Origin: Breviolum minutum Mf 1.05b.01
Taxonomy: Eukaryota > Sar > Dinophyceae > Suessiales > Symbiodiniaceae
DNA: 64,000 nucleotides
NCBI GenBank assembly: GCA_000507305.1
Contig: DF240786.1
Location: forward strand, 38,968-102,967
Reading direction: 5' to 3'
Shown: one piece after another, positions 12,353 through 23,606 of the stretch
How positions within the stretch are numbered: the stretch's first letter is position 1
Layout of the letters: each line of letters starts with the position of its first letter
Made by a program: the position numbers and the translations under genes
Notes under the pieces: model-generated
What the model was told of the DNA's origin: nothing
The model's input: the letters and a program-made list of their open reading frames with translations, nothing else
Databases searched by the model: none

Positions 12353-12530
12353 ACAGTGTATCAAAGTTTGAAGGCGATGAAGTCGATGAAGAAGGTCGTT
12401 GAGGAGGATGCGCCTGTGATGAAGAAGAGCATGAAGGCAATGACCCGGGCTGGTCTCTGGCCAGTACGAACGGATCAAGAACAAAGCGCTCCTTGTGCTT
12501 GCCTACAAGAGGATGCTGAGCAAGATCAGA
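12353..12530 (+). CDS. Candidate exon with Lys-Ala-Met tract
   Basis: YQSLKAMKSMKKVVEEDAPV then MKKSMKAMTRAGLWPVRTDQ and EQSAPCACLQEDAEQDQ. It lies 660 bp upstream of the methyltransferase and could be a 5' exon of it or of a separate gene. Confidence 0.3.
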
Positions 12531-12779
12531 TAGTAGCAACTATGTGTGTGGGTGCTGGCTTGTATTTGCCTTTTTCCTGCGAACCTTTGACACTGGCCAG
12601 TCCATGTTCGTCTGTGTCCTTGAGGAGAGTTGCCAGAAAAGATGATGAAAGCCTTCATAGTGACATGATGGTGAACACGTCGTTGTGTTTGCGAAGAATT
12701 CTATTATTGAGGAATGATTGAGAACACAAGTAGTGATGCTGCCAGATTGAGGCTAGGGCTTCAATCTGTGCCCATTATA

Positions 12780-13010
12780 ATCTGAATTTGAAAGGGCACC
12801 CTTCAGAAGGGTTACTTTTTGTTGAGATTCTCTCTCCGGATACTCATTTTCCTGGAGTTTTTATTGAGAACTTTTTCTCTATGGACATTCGTTATCCTAG
12901 AGCTTCTAGAGGGAATTCGCGTCAGTTGAGGACAGTCCCAATCTGATGATGTGTGCATGTAGGTCACTCGCTTTCCTGGAGTTTTTGGTGAGATTTCTAT
13001 AGCCTTTGGC
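12780..13010 (+). repeat. Degenerate two-copy repeat
   Basis: CTCATTTTCCTGGAGTTTTT and CTCGCTTTCCTGGAGTTTTT recur about 130 bp apart with similar flanks. No coding frame seen between 12720 and 13188. Confidence 0.4.
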
Positions 13011-13188
13011 CATTGAAGAATAGGGTGTGCAGCACTTCGGTTCTGCCCACAACAAAAAGGTTATCTGAAGGCCTTAGCCTGTCAGTGTTGCCCTTTTACC
13101 CTTTTTGGCTGCATACCTAGATTTGCTTGTTCACCGCTGGCTCAATTGTCTCATGGAGGGGGGCAGGGCGTGCCATTAAATCCACAGA

Positions 13189-15403
13189 ATGATCCAGGGC
13201 AGAAGATACAGACATGAAATTGGTTTCCAATGTCAAGAATCATCTGCATTTTTCAAAATATATGCGACTACCAATGCAAGGATGTATTTTTTTTTACAAT
13301 CGCAACTTGACCTCATGTTGCCCCTGCGTGTGGCTGGTGACTGCTGTGGGTATGGCAGTGTTGTGCAAGCCCTCTCACACCTGGGCATTGCAATTGAGCT
13401 GAAGGGCATGAGCGAAGCTTGTGAAGACAAGCAATTGCTTCTGCGGGCAGTTTGTTGCCGGGCCAACGTACACGTTCCTAAGAGTGCCATCTTGAACGAT
13501 TTGAGAGATAGACAGGTTTTAGAAGATATTGATTTATATGAAGCTGGATTCCCATGTCAAGCTTTCAGCTGCGCAGGGAAGCAGTTGGGAGCAAATGATC
13601 CCAGGGGAAATCTATTTTTGGAGGGTGTGAAATCTCTTTGTCGGCAAAAACCCCGGATAGTACTCCTAGAAGAGGTCACTGAGATAGCCTGCGACCCAAA
13701 ATTTTCCACCTTATGGTCATTTCTTTTAGATTCTCTATCTCAGCATGGCTACAGCTTCTCTTGGAAAATCGTCAACTCTGATCACAATGGTCTCTCACAG
13801 ACGCGGCAGCGTGTGTACTTGATTGCTGTAAGGGCTGATATACAGAAGAGAATGCAATTTGACTTCAACTGGAAATGAAATTTGTGATTCCTTTCCCCCA
13901 ACATTTGTCCGAGGGGACTTGTAGACACTATTTCAGTTTTCTTGGTCTTATTCCTTGGGGCATGTTTGGTGATCTAAGGCAGAAGCCTTTAGAGTGGGTG
14001 TGGCCAGAAAATTTACCCCCGGTAAGTGTGAAACATTTTCTGAAGATGAACATTGGTGGCCACATTCGCAGACCAATTTCTGGAACTTGGAAGGCCAACA
14101 TGAAGCAGGCATGGCATAGATGAAATTTCGAAATTGCTAAACCGTTTTCAGACCCACCGGTTCAAACCAGAAAATTTGGGGTCCTTGCTTTTTGGGGGGG
14201 ACACCCCTGTAACCAGGTTCGGAAATTTTGCAAGCAGAAGTTGAAGAAATATTCATTAGATCTTGTAGTTGCCGATGTGGGTGGCAGCAGTGCGAACATT
14301 AGCATTGATCGGTTTCCAACAGTAACGGCATCCCGTGGGTCCCAGCAAGCTTACTGGCTTCCATCCTTGGGGCGGCTGTGCGACCTTGAAGAGCTATCTC
14401 GAATCCAAGGTGATTTGCACTCACAACTTCAGTGTTTTGAAAGGTAATCTTAAAATCCGACCAAAAATGAAATGAAGCTATTGTTTCTTTTTGGGGATGC
14501 AAACACACCCACACAGCGGTAGGTGTTGATGGCAGATTCTTTCAAGCAATGTGCACTTCTGGTGTGCGCTGTTCTTGCATCGGCCATGCAGTTGGCAACG
14601 CGATGTCCATCGCAGTGGTTGAGCGTATATTGGGCAGGCCATTCAAACCTCGAGTTTTGACACTTTGGTTGTTTGTTGTTGTTTCAAGTTTGAACAATCC
14701 AGGTTTTAATTGCTCAATACTTCGGGGCCCCCAAAAATATTGAACGAGTCGTCAAAGTGCCAGAAACACTTAATTTCCAAACTTCCTTTCATCCATTTAC
14801 GGCGTTTTGGAAAAGGGATATAAAACGCCGTAAATCCCTAAATCTAAAAAAAAAATCTTGCAATCCCTTCTGTGCATTTGCGGTTTGTTAAGTAAAAAGA
14901 TATGCAACGCCGTAAACCCCTAAATCTAAAATACTTTCAAAATTTTCCCTCTTGTGCATTTACGGTATTTCGGGATCAAACATATGTAACGCCGTAAATC
15001 CCTAAATCTTGAGTACTTTCGAAATGTCCATTCTGTCCATTTACGGCATTTCAGTCAAAAGATTTAAAACACCGTAAAATTACTTAAACTTACCACAAAT
15101 GAAAAATACGGGAAGTGTTGAACATATTTGCTTCGGTTCCCAAGGGGATTTTGGTAGACGGAGTTCCTGCTTTATTTCAAACCATTATTTGGAGATTGAA
15201 GCACTTTGGAATTGAATGTCCCCAAAATTTTGAAATGATATGTTGCTTACAGTTCCGCCCCTTCTTTTGGGAGGCTTCTGTATGCTGCTGGATATTTACG
15301 GTCGTTGCCGCCTGATCGCTGGGAACAGACTTCCTTGCAACTCATGCTGAATCCCGACCTCGATTTTTGGGAAGAGGTTTCCAAGAGAAGCCGCCTGCAA
15401 TGA
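13189..15403 (+). CDS. C5-cytosine DNA methyltransferase (5 exons)
   Basis: Transfers methyl from S-adenosylmethionine to cytosine C5 in DNA. Exons: 13189-13871, 13979-14108, 14217-14409, 14523-14637, 15274-15403; 1251 nt, up to 416 residues. Motif order is complete: I (CCGYGSVVQAL), IV with the catalytic Cys (GFPCQAFSCAGKQ), VI (LLEEV, where most enzymes have ENV; the Glu is kept), VIII (LSQTRQRVYLIAVR), IX (PTVTASRGS with LCDLEELSRIQG) and X (GHAVGNAMSIAVVERIL). All phases join; donors are GA, GC, GT, GC and acceptors AG before G. Intron 4 holds a tandem inverted-repeat array. The start is unresolved: ATGs at 13189, 13282 and 13315 are in frame, and an upstream exon is possible. Such enzymes have been reported within dinoflagellate retrotransposons, but I see no reverse transcriptase or terminal repeats here, so a host gene is the simpler reading. 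Confidence 0.82.
14780..15090 (+). repeat. Tandem inverted-repeat array in methyltransferase intron 4
   Basis: Four units of about 80 bp. Each pairs CATTTACGGCGTTT-like and AAACGCCGTAAATCCC-like arms around a short spacer, so each can fold into a hairpin with CpG in the stem. Units start near 14795, 14873, 14958 and 15039. Confidence 0.75.
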
Positions 15404-15758
15404 GTGGTAAGTTAATATATGTAATAGCGGTAGAAAAATGAATTTGTTGCGAAGATATCGAATATTTGATGGTTGCTTTATCATGAAGAAAAAGTTTGCC
15501 AGACAGCCCCACTCACCATCGGCAGAGAACTCGAGTTTACCATGTGCAGAACTCAACGTGTGTGGAGGGAAAAGAACATGTTTTGCGAGTGATTTCCTGC
15601 GACCACAGGCAATGTTTTGCATTGCAAGTTTCTGCGACACCGGACTCTCAAATTTAATTTTGGGTTAAAATCGTTTTTCACGAAGCCAAGGTGGTGCAAT
15701 TTCATTTTTCCGAGTTTTTTTGCTCAGTCCGTTGCGGGGTTGGACTGAATTCAGCCTC

Positions 15759-18700
15759 ATGGGTAAAGAAGGTACTAGCCAGCGGAAAGTATGGCGAGCT
15801 AGTATGCGCGTTCGCTTTGATCAGAAGAATAGACGGCGTCAAGGAAGCAAAAGTTTCGAGAGGTATGAGAACTACAAGGTCGCAAACACGATCAATCATG
15901 CTTGGCACCTGGGGGCTTCTCTTAGGGATCTTGACACTGATTTGGCTCGGGGGTTCGTGGAGATTCTGGATGATGGGACCCTTCCTGAAGTAGTGCCAGT
16001 AGGACATGAGACGGCATTACCCATTGAAAATGGCCCTGAGTCTGAGTCACTTGAGGGTATCAACCTTTTTCGACGTGAAGCCATTCTTCCTCCTGAACTT
16101 GCCACCATTCCTCCTGAGCCTGAGCTGCCTAAGACTCGTGATGTGGCAGTGCAAACACTTCCTAGACTTCCTGTAGAGCAAGAGCTTAGCAATTTGACGC
16201 ACGAAACATACTCGCTGAGGCAGACCATTTTAGAATACAAATTTGGCCCTGCCCGCATTCGCAGATTGTCAGCTCGCGCTGAGCACGAGATGCAGTGTTC
16301 TTGACACTGCACATGTTTCGGTTTCTGTAAAACGGTTTTGTTTCTCTTAGGACACTGGCTCGTAGATCAAAGGTTTCAACTCTAGAATCAAGGCTTTGGG
16401 ACGAAAGAGAATTGGCATGCTGCTTTCAAAAGCGTCATGATACAGCATTCGTTTGTCACACGAATCACTTGCTTGCACGCATACATCACACAATATTTAC
16501 GTTTTTTCCTGTGCCCTGGGGGGCTCGTGTGTGTGTGTTTCATCTTTCGTATGCACGTATTTCATGTCTATAGTGCATCATAATATAGGGTATATATAAG
16601 TATGTATCACACATCTTGTCACACACATGAAGTGCACACACCCATGCGTTTGCATTGTATCGTGAGCTCCGTGTTTCGCGCACTTCGTTTCATGGCCAAT
16701 GATTGGTGCATAAGTAAACGGAAACACTTCCCAAACGTTCGACCGCATGTGTCTCAAGGCACCCGGGGTGTTGGCCCATCTGCACTTGAGGTTTTCGTTT
16801 CCAGAAGACCCGGGAATTGTGTCGGGTCCTAAAACAACACAATGAATCAATGAAATAAGTCTTTCACTTGATCCTAAAACGTGGTAACTTTTGGACTGCT
16901 TTTTGTGGCTTACGGTGCCTCGTGTTTTTTTTGATTTGCCACAAGGCCTGTTGCCAGCACATTGCTTGGGGATTCTGCAATTGCTGGAATCCTTGAGTAA
17001 TGGCAAACATGATGGCATTCTATGGCAAGTCTTGTCCAGCCATCCAACATCGAGTTTGCAGACAAGGTTGGAGGATAGCCGTTTGGCAAAGGTGTTGAAG
17101 GGTCCAGTGGATGCGTGGCTTGTCGTCAAGGGGTTCAGACTTTTCAAGTATTTAGTCGTATTTTTCTTTGAGGGTGCAGGCTCACCTGCATGTCTTTGAC
17201 CCAATGAATGCCAAGGAGTTAGTCTGGTGTTACGGTGTTTCAGTTGTTCATCATTTGCCAATTTCTCAGGTGGGTGGAAGCCACAAAACCACCTCCGCCG
17301 GAGCCTGTTGAAGAACAAGCTGATGCTGGTTCCACGGCAGCACCAGCGCATGTCGCAGCCCAGCCTGCGGTCGTGACCAAGGAAGATCGTGCATTGCGTG
17401 AAGTGAACCTGTACGTCCATTGGGTCATCTATGATTCAGACAATGTGGCCACCTTGTCTTCGATGCTTGCGGCCCTGGATGGTTTGACTACTCCGTTGAG
17501 TGGTGGAATGCTGGTTGCACACTACGATCATGCCAAAGTCTTCGAGGCTAGCGAGGCTTTCACGTCCAATCACAATCCCTTCCAGAGGATCCCAAAGTTC
17601 AACAAGGACAAGCTCATCTTCGTCACCAAAGTGATGAACAGTGTCATGGGCGAAAAGTTCAACAATCAGGCCGGTGATGTTCGCCACCAAAGCGAAGATT
17701 CTGAAAACTAGGCCCAGTAAGTATGCCCATCTGCATGAAGCTAATTGGACACTGCTGGATTTTGAAACATTAGCTCAGAACGGGCCAGAGTTCCTATATG
17801 CAGGTGGTGATGCTGAGCTTCGACAATGGCCAATCTTATAGCCAGTCACATTTGAGGAACATGGCGAAGACTATGAAGGAGATGGAGACGCTGACCATCG
17901 ACTTGATGCCGACAAGCGAGTCCTTGCAAAAGCGGTCCACATACTGCCTGAAAAGGCCAGGCATTTCAATCGGGTCTTTGTATGTGTTGTCTAGCTGCTA
18001 GCTTTGGGTGAGCTTCAAAAGGCCATAAAGGAAAAACATGCCCAATGTGTTTGTGGCAGACTAGAGATTTGCATAGAATTACTGTACGTTTTTTTTAATT
18101 GCAAAGGCCATCAAAACACGTCAAACGGTTATAAGTGGAAAACATGGCATAAGTGGAAAACATGGCAAAGGTGCTTGACACAGACAAAAGATTCACGGTA
18201 TTTTTGACAAAACACATTAAACCGCCATAAATAAACACGTCAAACGGTTATAAGTGGAAAACATGGCATAAGTGGAAAACATGGCAAAGGTGCTTGACAC
18301 AGACAAGAGATTTACGGTATTTTTGACAAAACACGTCAAACCGCCATAAATGGAAAACATGCCAAAGATGCTTGACACAGACAAGAAAGCGATTTACGGT
18401 ATACTATTTTGACGAAACATGTCAAAACGCCACGAATGGAAAACATGCCAAATATTTTAGACAAAAGATTTACGGTACTTTTGGCAAAACACGTCAAAAA
18501 GCCAGAAATGGAGAACATGCCAAACTTTTTGACACAGACAATGGATTTACGGTACTTTTGGCAAAACACGCAAAACGCCATAAATGGAAAACATGCCAGA
18601 CAGTCTTGACGCAGACAAGAGATTTACGGTACTTTTGGCAAAACGCGTCAAAAGGCCATAAATGGAAGACATGCCCAACATGCCTGACCAAGGCAAGGAA

Positions 18701-19310
18701 CAAAGCGGCGAAGGACCAGCAAAACTGGTCTGAGCGAGCTGGCATCGAAAGTTGTGGGCCGCGAGACAGCCTTCCTTGCAGTCCCCAAAGCAGGAATCGA
18801 AGCAAAGCCTCTGAAGTATTTAGATTGCTCTGCGTGACTTGGCCAACACTTTGTCAATTCCAGAAGCCAAAAAAGAAAGAAGTGTATGTGATCCATTTTC
18901 CTCCCAATTTTGTTGTAAGGTTGTCGGACAGTGGCACTGGGTGGTGGCTGGTGACCTTGCCAGATCCAGGCAGTTTGCCATTGGTCACAGCTGAGCAGAA
19001 GGGAAGTTGTGTGACAAAGCTGGCTGCCGCCCCGGGAGCCGGGGGTGAAATTGCAAGTGATGTGGCCGATTCGGAGTTGGTGCCCCTTGTTTTCTTCTCA
19101 AGGGCCCCAGCTTTGTGCAGCGAGTTCCTCCATCAGCTGTCTGCTACGCGATTTATCGACTTCAGTGTTGGTTCCGGGGATTTCCTTTCTTGTTGCGTTG
19201 AGCGACAGTCCCTCGACATTGATTTGGTGTTTTCGTGTTTGAAGATAGCTGCAAGTGTCATCACGGTGTTGCTGATTTGGAGCATCCCTAAACTTAAGGA
19301 AACCAGTTGA
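15759..19310 (+). CDS. Unknown 618-residue protein with ERYENYK-type module (7 exons)
   Basis: Not recognised. Exons that keep phase: 15759-16294, 16351-16418, 16946-17114, 17270-17669, 17804-17955, 18693-18833, 18920-19310 (1857 nt). The N-terminal third has SKSFERYENYKVANTINHAW followed by LGASLRDLDTDLARGFVEIL, a style of module I associate with dinoflagellate lineage-specific proteins. Then come a Pro/Glu-rich linker, a coiled-coil-like stretch (EMQTLARRSKVSTLESRLWD), a Leu-rich helical part and a PPPPEPVEEQ linker. The C-terminal part, with PLVFFSRAP and FIDFSVGSGDF, vaguely recalls an S-adenosylmethionine-binding loop (weak). Donors GT, GC, GT, GC, GC, GT; acceptors AG before G. Intron 5 contains the ~70-bp repeat array. 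The first exon and the tail after about 19200 are the least certain. It starts 355 bp after the methyltransferase. Confidence 0.6.
18050..18685 (+). repeat. ~70-bp tandem array in intron 5 of the 618-residue gene
   Basis: Roughly seven degenerate units built from GACACAGACAAGAGATTTA, CGGTACTTTTGGCAAAACAC, GTCAAAACGCCATAAATGG and AAAACATGCC. As in the array at 14780-15090, TTTACGG and GCCATAAAT arms face each other. Confidence 0.75.
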
Positions 19311-19580
19311 GCCAAAAGTGTAGCTGACAATGAGGATTTGGGCTGTTGGGGTTGCGAAGTCCGAAGAACATCTCCAGATTGTGAAGAAGGCCGGACTCTA
19401 CCAAGCACAGTCAAACATTTGCTTTCGGTGGGAAGCAGAGCTGTGTGGGTTTGTTTCCAATTGCAACATCTTTGGTTGTTGAGTTTCAAGTAGAAACATT
19501 TTTGGTTGATCAGTGGCCCTCGATGCTCAAGTACTCACTCCGACTGCGCAACTAAAAAGTGACTTGTGCCCTTCACAATC

Positions 19581-20795
19581 ATGGCCCCCAAGAGCCAGCC
19601 GCTTGATTTGACGCCAGTTTTTTTACAAGCCGTGGCTTCTCAGGGAAAAATCACTTTCGAACATGTGGAAACAGCGTTGAAAGATTGCCGCTTGGGCAAG
19701 AAGGTTGTCATGGGATTCCTGAAGGATAGGGTGGAATGCCAACGCATTGAGTTGTGCAAGTTCTTGTGCAAGTTTTTCACCCAAGAGCAGCCAAGGCAGG
19801 GGTGTGAGTGTTTGTTTCCAAGTTCATTGGAGTGGTTATCTTCGCGGCTGTCAAGCATTTACCAACTTTGTTCTTACAAGCTCTCCTGTGCTTGTCATTA
19901 TGCAGGTGCTCTTTCAACCGGATCGTTGTGACAGCTTTGGATTCTGATGTGAACATCATTTCCCCCACCAGCAACCGGAATGCTTACCTGATGACGTGTG
20001 GCCACCCTTGTGAGCCTGCAGGCCTGGTTGTGCTTGACATGACCCCATTCATGCAGTTGGTGATGTTAGACAGGTTTTGCTCTTTGAAGTTTAAAGTCCG
20101 AAAGCCATGAAATTCCAGTGTCCCAGCGATGTGCAAGGTGCTGAGTACTGGACTGATGGTGAGTCGCTGGGGCTCAAGGTCAATTTGGTGCCAACGTGGA
20201 AGCAGGCCAATTTGGGAAAGTTATAAATATCTAGCGACTGTTTTTTGCCAATTATCAGTGTCAGTTCGGAACTTGATGGCATGTTTCAGTTATCCAAACA
20301 ATGAAAATTTTCTCCAGGTAGCCAAAGTGGATTCTCGCTGTGCTGGCCGTTGGCATTGCAAGGAAAGCAATGCAACGACTTCTTCCCACAAACAGACCTA
20401 CGTGGTTTTAGCCTTTACTGTCCCTTTGCCTACGGATGGCAGCGCTGATGAGTTGGTAGCGGCATTGAAACGCTTGGGCTTTCCCTTGGATGGTGCTGAG
20501 GGAGTGCTCCACCCTTTACCTCCTGCTCTTGTTGCGGCAGATGCTCGCAAAAGAATGGCGAAGTCAAAGTACCTCAAGCTCTTTCGCAAAGAAGCGAAAC
20601 CAAAGAAGGCTGGGTGACTATTTTCAATTTCAAAAGCATCCAGTGTCACAACACTTGCGTGTCAAAGATGTCAGACATTCTACACATGTTGAGGAATTCT
20701 GCAGCCAGTGCCATTGCAGCTCTTGCGACAAGATTCGGAGCGAGCAGAAGCAGAAAAAGGAGAAAAAGGACAAGAAGGAGAAGAAAAAGGCTTAG
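19581..20795 (+). CDS. Unknown 263-residue basic protein, all introns GC-AG (5 exons)
   Basis: Not recognised. Exons: 19581-19795, 19906-20021, 20138-20205, 20318-20608, 20694-20795; 792 nt, 263 residues, all phases consistent. The ATG at 19581 opens MAPKSQPLDLTPVFLQAV. The middle has a globular look (TYVVLAFTVPLPTDGSADEL, then LKRLGFPLDGAEGVLHPLPP). The last exon encodes a Cys cluster (FCSQCHCSSCDK, a possible metal site) followed by a Lys/Glu-rich tail ending KKEKKKA, suggestive of nucleic-acid binding or nuclear location (inference). Introns are short and even (110, 116, 112 and 85 nt) and in this model every donor is GC. It starts 270 bp after the preceding gene and is followed 69 bp later by the next candidate. 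Confidence 0.6.
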
Positions 20796-20864
20796 ATTCC
20801 AAGGCTTAGGTTCTTAGGGTCTGGGCCATTTACGGCCAAGTTTTTGATAGTTTTGGATGCTTCC

Positions 20865-21196
20865 ATGTCATATTGGCATGTCAGACTGTGTGCCCACCTG
20901 GAAGACCGAAGGTGGCCAATGGACGAAAAAAAGGTTGCGGGTTGACTTTGCTTAATGTCATGGACTTCCGAATAATCATAGCTGCCATAGCAAATTCCAA
21001 ACAACATTGCCACCCACTGTACCGATGATGGGAGGCCATTGTCCAACAAGTCTTGAAGGCTGGACTGCCCCGACTTGCTGATGATGATGAGCCTTCGCAT
21101 CCCGAAACTGAGCCTTCACCCCCTGCTGTGGTTCCAGTGCCCCCCGAAGAGCCTGAAGGATCTTCAAGTAGTGATTTAGGTTCAGAAGGAGACTGA
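20865..21196 (+). CDS. Possible small protein with acidic Pro/Ser-rich tail (2 exons)
   Basis: Exons 20865-20933 and 21035-21196 give 76 residues: MSYWHVRLCAHLEDRRWP at the start, a short helical part (AIVQQVLKAGLPRLADDDEP), then PETEPSPPAVVPVPPEEPE and a stop after SSSSDLGSEGD. The second exon looks coding; the first is a guess based on phase and an intron length (101 nt) like the neighbours'. The final codons lie inside the first copy of a ~60-bp tandem repeat. Function unknown. Confidence 0.4.
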
Positions 21197-21360
21197 TTTT
21201 ACCGAGGAAAGCAGAGAGCACTTTCCGAGTTTTGATTCAGGCTCAGAAGGAGACTGATTTTACCGAAGAAAGCAGAGAGCACTTTTCGAGATTTGATTCA
21301 GGCTCAGACGGAGACTGATTTTACCGAGGAAAGCAGAGAGCACTTTTCGAGATTTGAAGA
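21180..21360 (+). repeat. ~60-bp tandem repeat starting at a stop codon
   Basis: Three copies of a unit reading TCAGAAGGAGACTGATTTTA then CCGAGGAAAGCAGAGAGCAC. The first copy contains the last codons and stop of the small plus-strand gene. Confidence 0.75.
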
Positions 21361-21548
21361 GAGCGCTTTTGCAGGAAAAATCAAGCCAAGTTGTCCGTCT
21401 CTGGGATGTGGGGGATTTGCTTGCACTGCTGATTCAGTGGCTCAATTATTGAGGTGTTGTGATATTATATAATATATTGTATGACCCATGTAAGTTTTCA
21501 AGAAAAAGGGTGCCCTTATCGAGCCTTGGCCACCCAATGGCTAAGAGG

Positions 21549-21598
21549 CAATAAAGGCGATGAAAGCACTGAAGGCCATGAAGGCAATGAAAAAGTGA
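21549..21598 (+). CDS. Lys-Ala-Met tract
   Basis: AIKAMKALKAMKAMKK followed by a stop. Isolated; between here and 21960 no convincing exon is seen. Confidence 0.25.
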
Positions 21599-21998
21599 TT
21601 TCTTCAGACAGCGCTACTGGCATCGCTTGGGCTGTTGATGGTGCTCAAGTATGCTCAAGTGACATTGCAGGAAAGGCGTTTTTGCAGGTCCGTAGGGCCT
21701 GCTCAAAGCTGTACAGTCAAGGATGTTGGATGCCTTTGTACACTTGGAAATAAAAGTTTCGGAGTTGCCGTTTTGCATCGTAAGCCATTGCAGTTCACCG
21801 TGCTGTTGTACTTGCAGACTAGATTTCATTAGCAAGCCATGTCCACTTTTGTTTTTGTGTTGGTCTTGAAGTCAGAAGCATGTTTAGTAATTATAGTAAG
21901 ATCAGAATTTGGATAAATGATCGACTAGTGTATTGTTTGGTGGTCCTTTTTTCTTTTTCAGATTGTGATGATATTCTCAACGCCTCAGCATCGCCAAG

Positions 21999-22213
21999 GT
22001 CTTACAGTGGCTGCACTGAAGAGCTACACCCAACGTGCTGCAGCATTAGGTCTGGGAGGGGTGGCATGGAAAAACGACGGGAAGCAGGGAACCTTTTGGA
22101 TGAAGAAGTCGGGATTTTCTAAAATCCCTCAGGATAGGACTCACCCAAAATGTTTCGCAACAATTTGGAGGAATTCCGATGAAAATGGACTGGCACTGAA
22201 GCTGACTGGATGA
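21999..22213 (+). CDS. Candidate terminal exon, unknown
   Basis: After CGCCAAG the frame reads LTVAALKSYTQRAAALGLGG, then WKNDGKQGTFWMKKSG and continues to TGA at 22213. Composition is coding-like and the acceptor fits. No family recognised. Confidence 0.35.
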
Positions 22214-22962
22214 ATTCTGGTGTCAAAAATGACGTGATTCGGGAGAAAAACTTGATTGATTTATATGACAAGGTTTGACAGGGTGATTCGTTCCTTAGCA
22301 TTGCATTGTTTGGGTTGGAAATCTTGCGAACTATGGTGAACTGGATGAAAATTAGGGTACTATTTTGGGACCACGGCTGCCACGGCTATGTTTATATAAG
22401 TATTCCATTCTTCCAGCCATTTGGGATATGTAGGCTTTTTGAGCCATGCTATGAACATACTACTATTAATAACCCCTGAACAAAAAGATGTTTAAAACTT
22501 AAAACTAGGTTGTTGTTTTTTAGATATTGAACTTTCAACCCAAAAAGATTGGGTTGAAGATGTAACCATTCTGACTGCTGCATAATTTTCCGCTCAACCA
22601 CCTGGATAGTGACCACTGAAACAGCCCGAGGTTTGTGGCAACCTCGACTTCATCAGCAACTATTTGAGATGCTGTTCGAACCGTCGGGGGCCGAAGCCAG
22701 CCATGTTTGTTGCATCTTCGTGGATGATTTTTTTTGAGTGCTTAAAAGCTTCCAGGCATTTTTTTGCCGGAATCCCTGGGGAATCAGGAAATGCAACATT
22801 TGGAATTTGGACAATTGATCTTAACTTCACCCCTGAAGTTTAGTAACTCCACCCTGAAAAATTTCAGCCGGTAAAAAGGTTTCCAGGCCTTGGGGCCTTG
22901 GGGCAAACAGCTTATCTTCAGGGGTGAAGGTGAGTGGCCCAGGGTCACCTACGACCTTAACA

Positions 22963-23066
22963 CCCATAGGATCCATGGGACGAACGGTATATTTACCTAC
23001 ATTTACCATAAGAATCAACAGTACATGTAGGTAAATAATATACCATACATTGATGCACCCTATGGG
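22963..23066. mobile_element. MITE-like element, family M4
   Basis: Ends CCCATAGGATCCATGGG and TGATGCACCCTATGGG are inverted repeats. Inside, TATATTTACCTACATTTACC faces CATGTAGGTAAATAATATAC. Confidence 0.75.
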
Positions 23067-23424
23067 ACATACCTTGGACCTTAACTCTGTAAAATTCCAT
23101 GATCCACCAGCAGTGCTGATGCCTGCTAAGCCCGGATAGCTTCGGTTTCCCAAAGCTGTTTGGGGGTAGGGCTGCAAATCCATGGGTGGTGCAGTCCTGG
23201 TAGCACCTTTTTTTTTTTGGGGGGGGGGGATTTTGTCAACTCTGAAATCTTGAGGTCTACAATATGTTTTGATGTAGTGGGTCATTTGATGTTGGAGCCA
23301 CAACCCCGAGATGTTTCCAGTTGCTTCAATTTTTGAGTTTCTTGATTTCCTTTTCACCTTCAGCTAAACGGAAATCCCAGTCTATGTTTTTCGAAACAAC
23401 TGTGAGTGGTGCATTGAAAAAAAT

Positions 23425-23530
23425 CCACCCTGGAAAATGAACATGAAAACCGAAAAAGGAAGTTTGGAAGATGCTTGTCCTGTTCAATTGGGTGATCTTT
23501 AGGTTCCATCTTGGTTTTTCAGGGCTGTAT
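23425..23530. mobile_element. MITE-like element, family M3
   Basis: ATCCACCCTGGAAAATGAAC to TGGTTTTTCAGGGCTGTATA, with GGAAGTTTGGAAGATGCTTG inside; imperfect inverted ends. Confidence 0.6.
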
Positions 23531-23606
23531 ATAATTATTTTATATTATTTTGGAATGTCAGAAATTTTGGCGAAACTTTCCCGTTGGAGTTTCAAAATTC
23601 CCAACC

